Source: Pseudomonas lalkuanensis | GTDB taxonomy: Bacteria; Pseudomonadota; Gammaproteobacteria; Pseudomonadales; Pseudomonadaceae | Length of the DNA stretch: 64,000 nucleotides | NCBI RefSeq assembly: GCF_008807375.1 | Contig: NZ_CP043311.1 | Location: 5,746,001 to 5,810,000 of the forward strand | Direction of reading: 5' to 3' | Notes under the pieces: model-generated | Database searches by the model: none | What the model was told of the DNA's origin: nothing | The model's input: the letters and a program-made list of their open reading frames with translations, nothing else | Shown here: positions 9,337-17,355 of the stretch, one piece after another | Numbering within the stretch: position 1 is the first letter of the stretch | Layout: the number at the start of each line of letters is the position of its first letter | Position numbers and translations under genes: made by a program

Positions 9337-10199
9337 ATATCCTCATCACCGGCAACAGCGGCCAGGTAGCGCGGGAGCTCCAGCTCGCCCTTGCCGACAA
9401 GGCGGATGTGATCGCCCTGGGTCGCGATCAGCTCGATCTGGCCAACCCTGAGCGGATTCGCCAACAAGTACGCGCCCTGTCTCCCGACCTGCTGATCAAC
9501 GCCGCCGCCTACACGGCGGTGGACCAGGCCGAGAACGACCAGGACACCGCCTTCGCTATCAACGCGACGGCGCCTCGCGTGCTCGCCGAGGAAGCGGCAG
9601 CCCTCGGCATTCCGCTGATCCACTATTCCACCGACTACGTCTACGACGGCTCCAAAGACGGCGTCTACAACGAGGCCGACCCGCCCCATCCGCTGGGCGT
9701 CTACGGCAGCAGCAAGCTCGCCGGCGAGCAGGCGATCCAGGCCGTCGGCGGGCAGCACCTGATCCTCCGGACCAGCTGGGTTTATTCGATGCACGGACGC
9801 AATTTCCTGCTCACCATGCAGCGCCTGCTGCAGGAGCGCGAGGAGCTGCGCGTGGTGGATGACCAGATCGGCGCGCCGACCTGGGCCGGCAGCATCGCCC
9901 AGGCCACGCTCGAACTCATCGAGCAGTGGCAGGCGGGCAATCGCCGTTGGGGGGTCTATCACCTGACCAATCAGGGCGAAACCTCCTGGTTCGGTTTCGC
10001 CAGCGCCATCGGCGAGCAGTTGAAAGCCGCCGGCAAGCCGTGTGGGCGCCTGGTGCCCATTCCGTCCAGCGAATATCCAACGCCGGCCAAGCGTCCGCTG
10101 AATTCCCGCCTGGACGGCCGCAAACTGGCGCAGGACTGGCACGTCAGCCTGCCGGACTGGCGCAGCGCCCTGGCGGAGTGCCTGCGGCAGCCACGCTGA
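9333..10199 (+). CDS. rmlD: dTDP-4-dehydrorhamnose reductase RmlD
   Basis: 288 residues. It reduces the 4-keto group to give dTDP-L-rhamnose, completing the pathway. The NAD(P)-binding start is ILITGNSGQVA. YSTDYVYDG and the YGSSKLAGE segment carry the SDR catalytic Tyr and Lys. It is last in the overlapping rmlBACD operon. A G/C-rich inverted repeat follows the stop (about 10203-10240) but lacks a clear T tract. Confidence 0.97.
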   Translation: MNILITGNSGQVARELQLALADKADVIALGRDQLDLANPERIRQQVRALSPDLLINAAAYTAVDQAENDQDTAFAINATAPRVLAEEAAALGIPLIHYSTDYVYDGSKDGVYNEADPPHPLGVYGSSKLAGEQAIQAVGGQHLILRTSWVYSMHGRNFLLTMQRLLQEREELRVVDDQIGAPTWAGSIAQATLELIEQWQAGNRRWGVYHLTNQGETSWFGFASAIGEQLKAAGKPCGRLVPIPSSEYPTPAKRPLNSRLDGRKLAQDWHVSLPDWRSALAECLRQPR

Positions 10200-10274
10200 G
10201 CCCCCGGGGAGGAGCAGGCATCACGCCTCTCCTCCTGCCCCGCTGCCATTCCTGCCACCGATCTCGGGCGTCGA

Positions 10275-10283
10275 TGCCATAAT
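10275..10283 (+). promoter_or_regulatory. Candidate extended -10 for dctBD
   Basis: TGCCATAAT matches the extended -10 pattern TGnTATAAT with one mismatch and lies about 30 bases before the dctB ATG. No clear -35 is seen. Confidence 0.3.
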
Positions 10284-10313
10284 GCGCTTCATCGACCGGC
10301 GCACAGTGACCGC

Positions 10314-12125
10314 ATGACAGCCATCCCCACTCCCCACCGCCCACGCTGGCGCAGCCTGGTGCTGCTGGCGCTGTTGCTGGCACCGCTACTCTGGCCACTG
10401 CACCACTTCAGCGAGCGCTACTACAGCGAGTCGCTGGCCGAGCAGAACCGCCAGACCCTCGACCTCTACGTCGCCAACCTGTTGGGTACCCTGCACCGCT
10501 ACGAGGTGCTGCCCCCCATCCTCGCCGACCTGCCGCCGCTGCGGGAGCTGCTCGCTTCACCCGACAGCACGGAGCTGCAGGCCGAGGCCAATCGCGTACT
10601 GGCGGAAGTCCGCAAGGACACCGGGGCCGACGTGATCTACCTGATGAGCCCCGCCGGCCTCACCCTGACATCGTCGAACTGGGACCAGCCCGACAGCTTC
10701 GTCGGCCGCAGCTTCACCTTCCGCCCGTACTTCCGCGAGGCCCTGTCCGGCAAACAAGGCCGCTTCTTCGGCCTGGGCACCACCTCGCGCAAGCGCGGAT
10801 ACTTCTTCGCAAGCCCTGTCAGGGACGCGGATCGAATCGTCGGCATCCTGGTGGTGAAGGTGGACCTGGACGACGCCGAGACGCTCTGGGGCAAGACCCC
10901 GGAGCAGCTGATGGTGACCGACGCCAATGGCGTGGTGATCATCTCCTCGCGCAGTGACTGGCGCTTCCGCGCGACCCGACCGCTGGACAATGCCGAACGC
11001 GCCGCCATTGCCGCCAACCAACCGTACCCGACTCAGTCGCCGTCGCCGCTCACCCTCGACCAGAACGCCTGGATGATCCAGAGCCGCGAGCTCCGTGAAA
11101 CCGGCCTGACCGCCAGCATCCTCGCGCCCCGCCAGTTGGTGGACCGCCAGGTGACCACCGCCGTCGCCATCGGCGGCGCCGCCCTGTTGACTCTCTTGCT
11201 GCTGCTCGGCCTGATGATGCAGCGCCGCCGTCACTATCTCGACCGCATCGCCCTCGACGCCCGCGCCCGCCGCGAGCTGGAGATGCGCGTGCTGGAACGC
11301 ACCCAGGACCTCGAGGCCCTGAACAGCCGGCTCAAGGACGAAGTACTGGAACGCGAGCAGGCCCAGCAGGAGCTGGTCCGTGCCCAGGACGAACTGGTGC
11401 AGGCCAGCAAGCTCTCAGCCCTGGGCACCATGTCAGCGAGCATCAGCCATGAGCTGAACCAGCCCCTGGCGGCGATCCGCAGCTATGCCGACAATGCCGG
11501 CGTGCTGCTCGACCACGAGCGCTTCGACGACGCCCGCGGCAACCTGCGCCAGATCAGCGAGCTGACGGGCCGCATGGCATCGATCATCGCCCACCTGCGC
11601 GCCTTCGCCCGCCGCGACCGCCATGCGCCGGAAAGCGTCGCCCTGCAGCCTGCCCTGGATGATGCTCTGGCTCTGGTAGCCCAGCGCCGGCGGGCCATGG
11701 ACGTCGAACTGATCCGCGACCTGCCGGACGCGCCGCTCTGGGTCCAGGCCGGCGAAACCCGCCTGCGCCAGGTGCTCGGCAATCTGCTCACCAACGCCCT
11801 CGATGCCCTGAAGGAAAAGCCCCAGCCACGCCGCATCTGGCTGAGCGCCGAAACCACGGCGGACGGCGTTGAACTGCACCTGCGCGACAATGGCCCCGGC
11901 TTCTCCGAGGATGCCCTGCGCCATGCCCGCGAGCCGTTCTTCACCACCAAGACCAGCGCCCAGGGGCTGGGCCTGGGCCTGGCCATCTGCGATAGCCTGA
12001 TGCGCGCCCTCGGCGGCGAGTTGCTGCTCGCCAACCACCCCGAGGGTGGCGCCCTGCTCACCCTGCGCCTGCGCAATGCCGCCCCTGGCGTCATCCCACA
12101 GCCTCCCGAGGACCTCTCTGCATGA
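10314..12125 (+). CDS. dctB: C4-dicarboxylate sensor histidine kinase DctB
   Basis: 603 residues. Hydrophobic segments near residues 14-32 and 283-300 flank a periplasmic double-Cache-like sensor region. A linker helix with coiled-coil character follows. The kinase core shows the H-box SASISHELNQPLAAIRSYADNA, the N-box NLLTNALDALKEKP, DNGPGFSEDAL, FFTTK and GLGLGLAIC. The family senses succinate, fumarate and malate and phosphorylates DctD. The four-base overlap with dctD and the position after rml match the PAO1 dctBD location from memory. Confidence 0.93.
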   Translation: MTAIPTPHRPRWRSLVLLALLLAPLLWPLHHFSERYYSESLAEQNRQTLDLYVANLLGTLHRYEVLPPILADLPPLRELLASPDSTELQAEANRVLAEVRKDTGADVIYLMSPAGLTLTSSNWDQPDSFVGRSFTFRPYFREALSGKQGRFFGLGTTSRKRGYFFASPVRDADRIVGILVVKVDLDDAETLWGKTPEQLMVTDANGVVIISSRSDWRFRATRPLDNAERAAIAANQPYPTQSPSPLTLDQNAWMIQSRELRETGLTASILAPRQLVDRQVTTAVAIGGAALLTLLLLLGLMMQRRRHYLDRIALDARARRELEMRVLERTQDLEALNSRLKDEVLEREQAQQELVRAQDELVQASKLSALGTMSASISHELNQPLAAIRSYADNAGVLLDHERFDDARGNLRQISELTGRMASIIAHLRAFARRDRHAPESVALQPALDDALALVAQRRRAMDVELIRDLPDAPLWVQAGETRLRQVLGNLLTNALDALKEKPQPRRIWLSAETTADGVELHLRDNGPGFSEDALRHAREPFFTTKTSAQGLGLGLAICDSLMRALGGELLLANHPEGGALLTLRLRNAAPGVIPQPPEDLSA

Positions 12126-13495
12126 CCAACGCCCTTGATGCCCGTACCCAGGTGTTGCTGATCGACGACGATCCGCACCTGCGCCAGGCCCTCAGCCAGA
12201 CCCTCGACCTGGCCGGCCTCAAGGTGCTGGCCCTGGGTGACGCCCAGGGCGTGTCCGAGAAGATCGAGAAAGACTGGCCGGGCGTGGTGGTCAGCGATAT
12301 CCGCATGCCCGGCATCGACGGCCTGGAGCTGCTGCGCCAGCTGCGCGAGCGCGACCCTGACCTGCCGGTGCTGCTGATCACCGGCCACGGCGACGTGCCG
12401 CTGGCGGTGCAGGCCATGCGCGCCGGCGCCTACGACTTCCTGGAAAAGCCCTTCCCCAGCGACCAGTTGCTGGACAGCGTGCGTCGCGCCCTCGACCTGC
12501 GCCGCCTGGTGCTGGAGAACCGCAGCCTGCGCCTCGCCCTGTCCGATCGCCAGCAGCTCAGCGGGCGCCTGGTAGGCCAGTCGCCTGCCATGCAGCGTCT
12601 GCGCGGACAGATCGGCGCCCTGGCCGCCACCAATGCCGACGTGCTCATCCTCGGTGAAACCGGTGCCGGCAAGGAGGTGGTGGCACGCGCCCTGCACGAC
12701 TTGTCGGCGCGCCGTGATGGCCCATTCGTCGCCATCAATGCCGGCGCCCTGGCCGAATCGGTGGTGGAGAGCGAGCTGTTCGGCCACGAACAAGGCGCGT
12801 TCACCGGCGCGCAGAAGCGCCGCATCGGCAAGTTCGAGTTCGCCAATGGCGGCACCGTGTTCCTCGACGAGATTGAAAGCATGAGCCTGGACGTCCAGGT
12901 CAAATTGCTGCGCCTGCTGCAGGAGCGCGTGGTGGAGCGCCTCGGCGCCAACCAGCTGATCCCCCTGGATATCCGCGTGATCGCAGCCACCAAGGAAGAC
13001 CTGCGCCACGCCGCCGACCAGGGCCGCTTCCGCGCCGACCTCTATTACCGTCTGAACGTCGCCAGCCTGCGCATTCCGCCGCTGCGCGAGCGGGGTGAAG
13101 ACGCGCTGACGCTGTTCCAGCACTTCACCGATGCGGCCTGCAGCCGGCACGGTATGGCCCCGCGCAGCCTCGACAGCAGCCAGCGCGCGCTGCTGCTGAC
13201 CCATGGTTGGCCAGGCAACGTCCGCGAACTGCAGAACGCTGCCGAACGCTTCGCCCTGGGCCTGGATCTGGCCCTGGACAACGCACCGATGGGCCTGCCG
13301 AAGGTGGAAGGCGGCCTCAGCGAGCAGGTGGAAGCCTTCGAGCGCGCGCTGATCGCCGCCGAGCTGACCCGCCCCCACGGCTCACTGCGCAGCGTGGCCG
13401 AAGCGCTGGGCCTGCCGCGCAAGACCCTCTCGGACAAGCTGCGCAAGCACAACCTCAGTTTCAGTGGCGGAAATCCCGCAGACGAGCAGGACTGA
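12122..13495 (+). CDS. dctD: Sigma-54-dependent response regulator DctD
   Basis: 457 residues in three domains. The receiver has an acidic pocket LLIDDDPHL and phospho-acceptor Asp59 in VVVSDIRMPGIDG. The AAA+ domain has Walker A GETGAGKE and the sigma-54 contact loop GAFTGA. A Fis-type helix-turn-helix ends the protein (GSLRSVAEALGLPRKTLSDKLRKHNL). It activates RpoN promoters of C4-dicarboxylate transport genes. The transport genes dctPQM, which follow it in PAO1, are absent here; a compact sigma-54 type transcription unit follows instead. Confidence 0.94.
   Translation: MTNALDARTQVLLIDDDPHLRQALSQTLDLAGLKVLALGDAQGVSEKIEKDWPGVVVSDIRMPGIDGLELLRQLRERDPDLPVLLITGHGDVPLAVQAMRAGAYDFLEKPFPSDQLLDSVRRALDLRRLVLENRSLRLALSDRQQLSGRLVGQSPAMQRLRGQIGALAATNADVLILGETGAGKEVVARALHDLSARRDGPFVAINAGALAESVVESELFGHEQGAFTGAQKRRIGKFEFANGGTVFLDEIESMSLDVQVKLLRLLQERVVERLGANQLIPLDIRVIAATKEDLRHAADQGRFRADLYYRLNVASLRIPPLRERGEDALTLFQHFTDAACSRHGMAPRSLDSSQRALLLTHGWPGNVRELQNAAERFALGLDLALDNAPMGLPKVEGGLSEQVEAFERALIAAELTRPHGSLRSVAEALGLPRKTLSDKLRKHNLSFSGGNPADEQD
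13465..13480. promoter_or_regulatory. Dyad GCGG-N5-CCGC, candidate activator site
   Basis: An imperfect palindrome with arms GCGG (13467-13470) and CCGC (13476-13479), inside the end of dctD. It lies about 120 bases upstream of the start predicted from the sigma-54 promoter, a usual position for enhancer-binding sites. A second copy of the pattern lies at 13552-13564. Confidence 0.4.
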
Positions 13496-13551
13496 TCGGC
13501 AGCAATCCGCTCAGCAAGGCAGAGGAAAAGTACGGGAGCGTCCGGGCCAGA

Positions 13552-13564
13552 GCGGTTTCACCGC
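13552..13564. promoter_or_regulatory. Second GCGG-N5-CCGC dyad next to the sigma-54 promoter
   Basis: GCGGTTTCACCGC has perfect four-base arms and abuts the -24 element. Its spacing from the first dyad is 85 bases, close to eight helical turns. Whether DctD binds it is unknown. Confidence 0.35.
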
Positions 13565-13566
13565 AG

Positions 13567-13582
13567 TGGCACAAGGTTTGCC
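13567..13582 (+). promoter_or_regulatory. Sigma-54 (-24/-12) promoter
   Basis: TGGCACAAGGTTTGCC has the -24 GG and -12 GC separated by exactly ten bases and matches TGGCAC-N5-TTGC fully. The predicted transcription start is near 13593. Confidence 0.65.
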
Positions 13583-13592
13583 CTGTAAGCGT

Positions 13593-13768
13593 CAATCCCT
13601 GCTTCTTGCAGGGTCAGGAGGCAAGGCTCGTGAGTGCCACGCCTCTCCCCTGGCGGGCCACAAGCCGGCCAAGGGGTCTTCCCATAATCGCCCACGGGCC
13701 CAGCCCCGGAGGCACCACCCGGCTACCCGCCAGGTGACCGAAGCCCGGCCAAGCGCCGGGCTTTTTCT
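13593..13768 (+). ncRNA. Putative sigma-54-dependent structured transcript (small RNA or micro-mRNA)
   Basis: The span from the predicted start to the terminator is about 175 nt. It begins with a perfect hairpin, CCCTGC-TTCTT-GCAGGG (13597-13613), and continues with GC-rich complementary segments. It lies downstream of a gene for an RpoN activator, the same arrangement as NrsZ after ntrC and CrcZ after cbrB. The AAnAAnAA Hfq/Crc motifs of CrcZ were not seen, so it is not a Crc decoy of that type. It could also be an mRNA for the 35-codon ORF inside it, or the relic of a lost dctP leader. Confidence 0.5.
13630..13737 (+). CDS. Putative 35-residue small protein downstream of dctD
   Basis: A GTG start at 13630 is preceded by a full AGGAGG ribosome site (13616-13621) with eight bases of spacing. 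The frame ends in TGA at 13735-13737, three bases before the terminator stem. The peptide is basic and rich in Pro, Arg and Gly (starts MSATPLPWRATSRPRG), with no membrane segment or known motif. The ribosome site can pair partly with GCCTCTCC at 13641-13648. The tight fit between promoter, SD, ORF and terminator is the only support; coding is unproven. Confidence 0.4.
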   Translation: MSATPLPWRATSRPRGLPIIAHGPSPGGTTRLPAR

Positions 13769-13769
13769 T
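13741..13769 (+). terminator. Intrinsic terminator
   Basis: AAGCCCGGC (13741-13749) pairs perfectly with GCCGGGCTT (13755-13763) around a five-base loop, followed by TTTCTT. It ends the unit downstream of dctD. Confidence 0.85.
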
Positions 13770-13828
13770 GTCTCCTTCCGCCCGCTGTTGGCGAACTTGC
13801 GGCGTCGGTCGCCAGCGTCGGCACACGC

Positions 13829-14191
13829 CTAGGGGCGGTCCAGCAGGAAGCGATCCAGATCGACCGGATGGCCGGGTTCAACGCCCAGCCGCCGCCGCAG
13901 GTCGGCATAGGCCTTCTCGAAATCGACGCGCAGCTCCGGCGTGCGCTCCAACCCCTGCATGACACCGTATTTGCGCAGACGCAGGCCGGCGCTGTGAAGA
14001 AAGTTGTAGGCCACGTCCCGGTGAAGAGAAAAGCGCTCGTGCACCGGATTGCCGGCGATCTGGCCGTGCATTTCGAAGTTCACGAACTGGCCCTGTGGAC
14101 ACTTTTCAATTTCATAGTCCAGTGCCAGTTCATATCCCGGAATTCGCCGGGAGGGGGATTGTTTGATGGCAATTCGCCCTGGTTTGAACAT
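13829..14191 (-). CDS. DUF5064 family protein
   Basis: 120 residues from MFKPGRIAIKQ (ATG at 14191). The frame extends 24 codons upstream, but family members begin with MFKPGR. The sequence ends near residue 120 with HPVDLDRFLLDRP. The pattern FEMHGQIAGNPVHERFSLHRDVAYNF matches the Pseudomonas-restricted DUF5064 family, small cytoplasmic proteins of unknown function. It is transcribed toward dctD and away from arcD. No signal peptide or membrane segment is visible. Confidence 0.8.
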   Translation of the reverse strand: MFKPGRIAIKQSPSRRIPGYELALDYEIEKCPQGQFVNFEMHGQIAGNPVHERFSLHRDVAYNFLHSAGLRLRKYGVMQGLERTPELRVDFEKAYADLRRRLGVEPGHPVDLDRFLLDRP

Positions 14192-14481
14192 GATATTTCC
14201 AACCCTTTTCTTAAGACTTTTCCTACTTAAAAAGCCCTCGCTTATCACCAAAGGGAGCGACATCCATCTGTAATTTCCTACAGGGAATATGGTGATAAGC
14301 CATAGGAAATGAAGCGACGAAGCTGCAACTTGAAGGCCCGAAAAAAACGACTAGTTTGAATTAGGCGCAGCCGGGATGGCCTGCCTAACCCTTCTATCCT
14401 GCTCGCTTCGGGCGGTGATCTGCAGTAATCCCTCCCTCTTCGACAGTAAGGAAATTGTCCGAATGACTCATTAGCTAGCTA
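14192..14481. other. Intergenic region with nested inverted repeats upstream of DUF5064 and arcD
   Basis: GCTTATCACC (14240-14249) and GGTGATAAGC (14291-14300) form a perfect ten-base inverted repeat. ATTTCCTA (14273-14280) and TAGGAAAT (14303-14310) form another, interleaved with it. The rest is unremarkable. These could be operators for the DUF5064 gene. Confidence 0.45.
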
Positions 14482-14495
14482 TTGATCTGGATCAG
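14482..14495. promoter_or_regulatory. ANR (FNR-type) box of the arc operon
   Basis: TTGATCTGGATCAG matches TTGAT-N4-ATCAA with one mismatch. Its centre is about 68 bases before the arcD ATG, which would place a class II start near 14530. Anaerobic induction of arcDABC by ANR is established in P. aeruginosa. Confidence 0.85.
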
Positions 14496-14556
14496 AACGC
14501 AGTCACAAGACCACGCGCTCAATAAGCACAGTTCCTACTCCGGATGGAGGTGCACA

Positions 14557-15984
14557 ATGTCAGAATCTTCCGACAAACTTCGACTTGGTGCGTTAGTTGC
14601 ACTTGTAGTCGGCTCGATGGTGGGCGGGGGCATTTTCTCGCTGCCACAAAACATGGCGGCCAGTGCCGATGTCGGCGCCATTCTCATCGGCTGGGGTATC
14701 ACCGCGGTGGGCATGCTCACCCTGGCGTTCGTCTTCCAGACCCTGGCCAACCGCAAGCCGAACCTCGACGGCGGGGTGTATGCCTACGCCAAGGCCGGGT
14801 TCGGCGACTACATGGGTTTCTCCTCGGCCTGGGGCTACTGGATCAGTGCCTGGCTGGGCAACGTCGGCTACTTCGTGCTGTTGTTCAGCACCCTGGGTTA
14901 CTTCTTCCCGATCTTCGGCGAGGGCAACACGCTGGCCGCCATCATCGGCGCCTCCATCGTGCTCTGGGCCGTGCACTTCCTGGTGCTGCGCGGGATCAAG
15001 GAAGCGGCCTTCATCAACCTGGTGACCACCGTTGCCAAGGTTGTCCCGCTGTTCCTGTTCATCCTCATCTGCCTGTTCGCCTTCAAGCTGGACATCTTCA
15101 CCGCTGACATCTGGGGCTCGAAGAACATCGAGCTCGGCAGCGTGATGAACCAGGTGCGCAACATGATGCTGGTCACCGTCTGGGTGTTCATCGGCATCGA
15201 GGGCGCGAGCATCTTCTCCGCACGCGCCGAGAAGCGCAGCGACGTCGGCAAGGCCACCGTGCTGGGCTTCATCATCGTGCTGCTGCTCCTGGTGCTGGTG
15301 AACGTACTGTCCCTCGGCATCATGACCCAGCCGGAACTGGCCAAGCTGCAGAACCCGTCCATGGCGGCGGTGCTCGAGCACGTGGTCGGCCACTGGGGCG
15401 CGGTCCTGATCAGCGTCGGCCTGGTCATCTCCCTGGTCGGTGCCCTGCTCTCCTGGGTACTGCTCTGCGCCGAGATTCTCTTCGCCGCAGCCAAGGACCA
15501 CACCATGCCGGCCTTCATCCGCAAGGAGAACGCCAACCAGGTACCGGCCAACGCCCTGTGGCTGACCAACGCCATGGTGCAGCTGTTCCTGATCATCACG
15601 CTGTTCAGCGCGAGCACCTACCTGTCGCTGATCTACCTGGCGACTTCCATGATCCTGGTGCCCTACCTCTGGTCCGCTGCCTATGCAGTGCTGCTACCCC
15701 TGCGCGGCGAAACCTACGAGCAGGATGCCAAGGACCGCAGCAAGGACCTGGTCATCGCCGTCATCGCGCTGATCTACGCCGTCTGGCTGCTGTACGCCGG
15801 TGGCGTGAAGTACCTGCTGCTCTCCGCCCTGCTCTACGCCCCGGGCGTGATCCTCTTCGCCAAGGCCAAACGGGAAGTTGGCCAACCGGTATTCACCAAT
15901 GTCGAGAAGCTGATTTTCGCCGCCGTGGTAATCGGCGCGCTCGTAGCCGCCTATGGGCTCTACGACGGCTTCCTGACCCTGTAA
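14557..15984 (+). CDS. arcD: Arginine/ornithine antiporter ArcD
   Basis: 475 residues from the ATG at 14557, which has a strong GGAGGTG ribosome site. A longer in-frame extension would begin inside the ANR box and is rejected. It is an APC-superfamily transporter with about 12-13 hydrophobic helices. The N-terminal helix carries GSMVGGGIFSLPQNMA, the substrate-binding loop region of this family. It exchanges external arginine for ornithine without net energy cost, feeding the arginine deiminase pathway. First gene of arcDABC. Confidence 0.96.
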   Translation: MSESSDKLRLGALVALVVGSMVGGGIFSLPQNMAASADVGAILIGWGITAVGMLTLAFVFQTLANRKPNLDGGVYAYAKAGFGDYMGFSSAWGYWISAWLGNVGYFVLLFSTLGYFFPIFGEGNTLAAIIGASIVLWAVHFLVLRGIKEAAFINLVTTVAKVVPLFLFILICLFAFKLDIFTADIWGSKNIELGSVMNQVRNMMLVTVWVFIGIEGASIFSARAEKRSDVGKATVLGFIIVLLLLVLVNVLSLGIMTQPELAKLQNPSMAAVLEHVVGHWGAVLISVGLVISLVGALLSWVLLCAEILFAAAKDHTMPAFIRKENANQVPANALWLTNAMVQLFLIITLFSASTYLSLIYLATSMILVPYLWSAAYAVLLPLRGETYEQDAKDRSKDLVIAVIALIYAVWLLYAGGVKYLLLSALLYAPGVILFAKAKREVGQPVFTNVEKLIFAAVVIGALVAAYGLYDGFLTL

Positions 15985-16002
15985 ATCGTAAGGAGACCTG
16001 CC

Positions 16003-17253
16003 ATGTCCAAAGTCAAACTCGGCGTTCATTCGGAAGCCGGCAAACTGCATAAGGTAATGGTCTGCTCGCCGGGGCTCGCACACATGCGCCTGACCCCCAA
16101 CAACTGCGACGAGCTGCTGTTCGATGACGTGATCTGGGTGAACCAGGCCAAGCGCGACCACTTCGATTTCGTCACCAAGATGCGTGAGCGCGGTATCGAT
16201 GTACTGGAGATGCACAACCTGCTCACCGACATCGTGCAGAACAAGGAAGCCCTGAAGTGGATCCTTGATCGCAAGCTCACCAACGACCAGGTCGGCGTTG
16301 GCCTGGTGAATGAGGTGCGCTCCTGGATCGAAGGCCTGGAACCGCGCAAGATCGCCGAATTCCTCATCGGCGGTGTCGCCGGCTCCGATCTGCCCGAGAG
16401 CGAAGGCGTCAGCGCGATCAAGATGTATCGCGACTACCTGGGCCACTCCAGCTTCATCCTGCCGCCGCTGCCCAACACCCAGTTCACCCGTGACACCACC
16501 TGCTGGATCTACGGCGGCGTGACCCTCAACCCGATGTACTGGCCGGCCCGACGCCAGGAAACCCTGCTGACCAGCGCCATCTACAAGTTCCACCCGATCT
16601 TCACCGAAGCCGAATTCGAAGTCTGGTACGGCGATCCTGACAAGGACCACGGCATGTCCACCCTCGAAGGGGGCGACGTGATGCCCATCGGCAACGGCGT
16701 GGTACTGATCGGCATGGGCGAGCGGACGTCCCGCCAGGCCATCGGCCAACTGGCCCAGTCGCTGTTCAGCAAGGGCGCGGCGCAGAAAATCGTCGTCGCC
16801 GGCCTGCCCAAGTCCCGTGCCGCCATGCACCTGGACACCGTGTTCACCTTCTGCGACCGCGACCTGGTCACCGTCTTCCCGGAAGTGGTCAAGGAAATCG
16901 TGCCCTTCGTCCTGCGCCCGGATGAGAGCCGCCCTTACGGCATCGACATCCGCCGCGAAGAGAAAGACTTCATCTCGGTGGTCGCCGAATCCCTCAACCT
17001 CAAGCAATTGCGCGTCGTGCAGACCGGCGGTGACGCCTTCGAGGCCGAGCGCGAGCAGTGGGACGACGGCAACAACGTGGTCTGCCTGGAGCCTGGCGTG
17101 GTGGTCGGCTACGACCGCAACACCTACACCAACACCCTGCTGCGCAAGGCTGGCGTCGAGGTGGTCACCATCAGCGCCAGCGAACTGGGCCGCGGCCGTG
17201 GCGGCGGTCACTGCATGACCTGCCCGATCCTGCGCGACCCGATCGATTACTGA
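16003..17253 (+). CDS. arcA: Arginine deiminase ArcA
   Basis: 416 residues, close to the 418 of P. aeruginosa. It hydrolyses arginine to citrulline and ammonia. The catalytic cysteine lies near residue 404 in [12 protein letters not shown]. The active-site Asp/His region is present as [16 protein letters not shown]. Ribosome site AAGGAGA precedes the ATG, 18 bases after arcD. It is the first enzyme of the pathway that yields ATP under oxygen limitation. Confidence 0.97.
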   Translation: MSKVKLGVHSEAGKLHKVMVCSPGLAHMRLTPNNCDELLFDDVIWVNQAKRDHFDFVTKMRERGIDVLEMHNLLTDIVQNKEALKWILDRKLTNDQVGVGLVNEVRSWIEGLEPRKIAEFLIGGVAGSDLPESEGVSAIKMYRDYLGHSSFILPPLPNTQFTRDTTCWIYGGVTLNPMYWPARRQETLLTSAIYKFHPIFTEAEFEVWYGDPDKDHGMSTLEGGDVMPIGNGVVLIGMGERTSRQAIGQLAQSLFSKGAAQKIVVAGLPKSRAAMHLDTVFTFCDRDLVTVFPEVVKEIVPFVLRPDESRPYGIDIRREEKDFISVVAESLNLKQLRVVQTGGDAFEAEREQWDDGNNVVCLEPGVVVGYDRNTYTNTLLRKAGVEVVTISASELGRGRGGGHCMTCPILRDPIDY

Positions 17254-17265
17254 GTTGATATCCCC

Positions 17266-17289
17266 GGCGGCTCCAAACCCGGAGCCGTC
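17266..17289 (+). promoter_or_regulatory. Intercistronic hairpin arcA-arcB
   Basis: GGCTCC and GGAGCC pair around AAACCC just after the arcA stop, without a T tract. It may stabilise or mark a processing site of the polycistronic mRNA. Confidence 0.5.
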
Positions 17290-17355
17290 TGCCCCGCCAG
17301 CCAAAAGCTGTTCTGACGGAGCCTGGTTTCAAGTTACCCACAAGGAGAAAGAATC

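Noticed and set aside
13593..13768. CrcZ/CrcY-type Crc-Hfq decoy RNA
   Set aside because: The A-rich AAnAAnAA motifs that define these RNAs are missing; only the sigma-54 promoter and location are similar.
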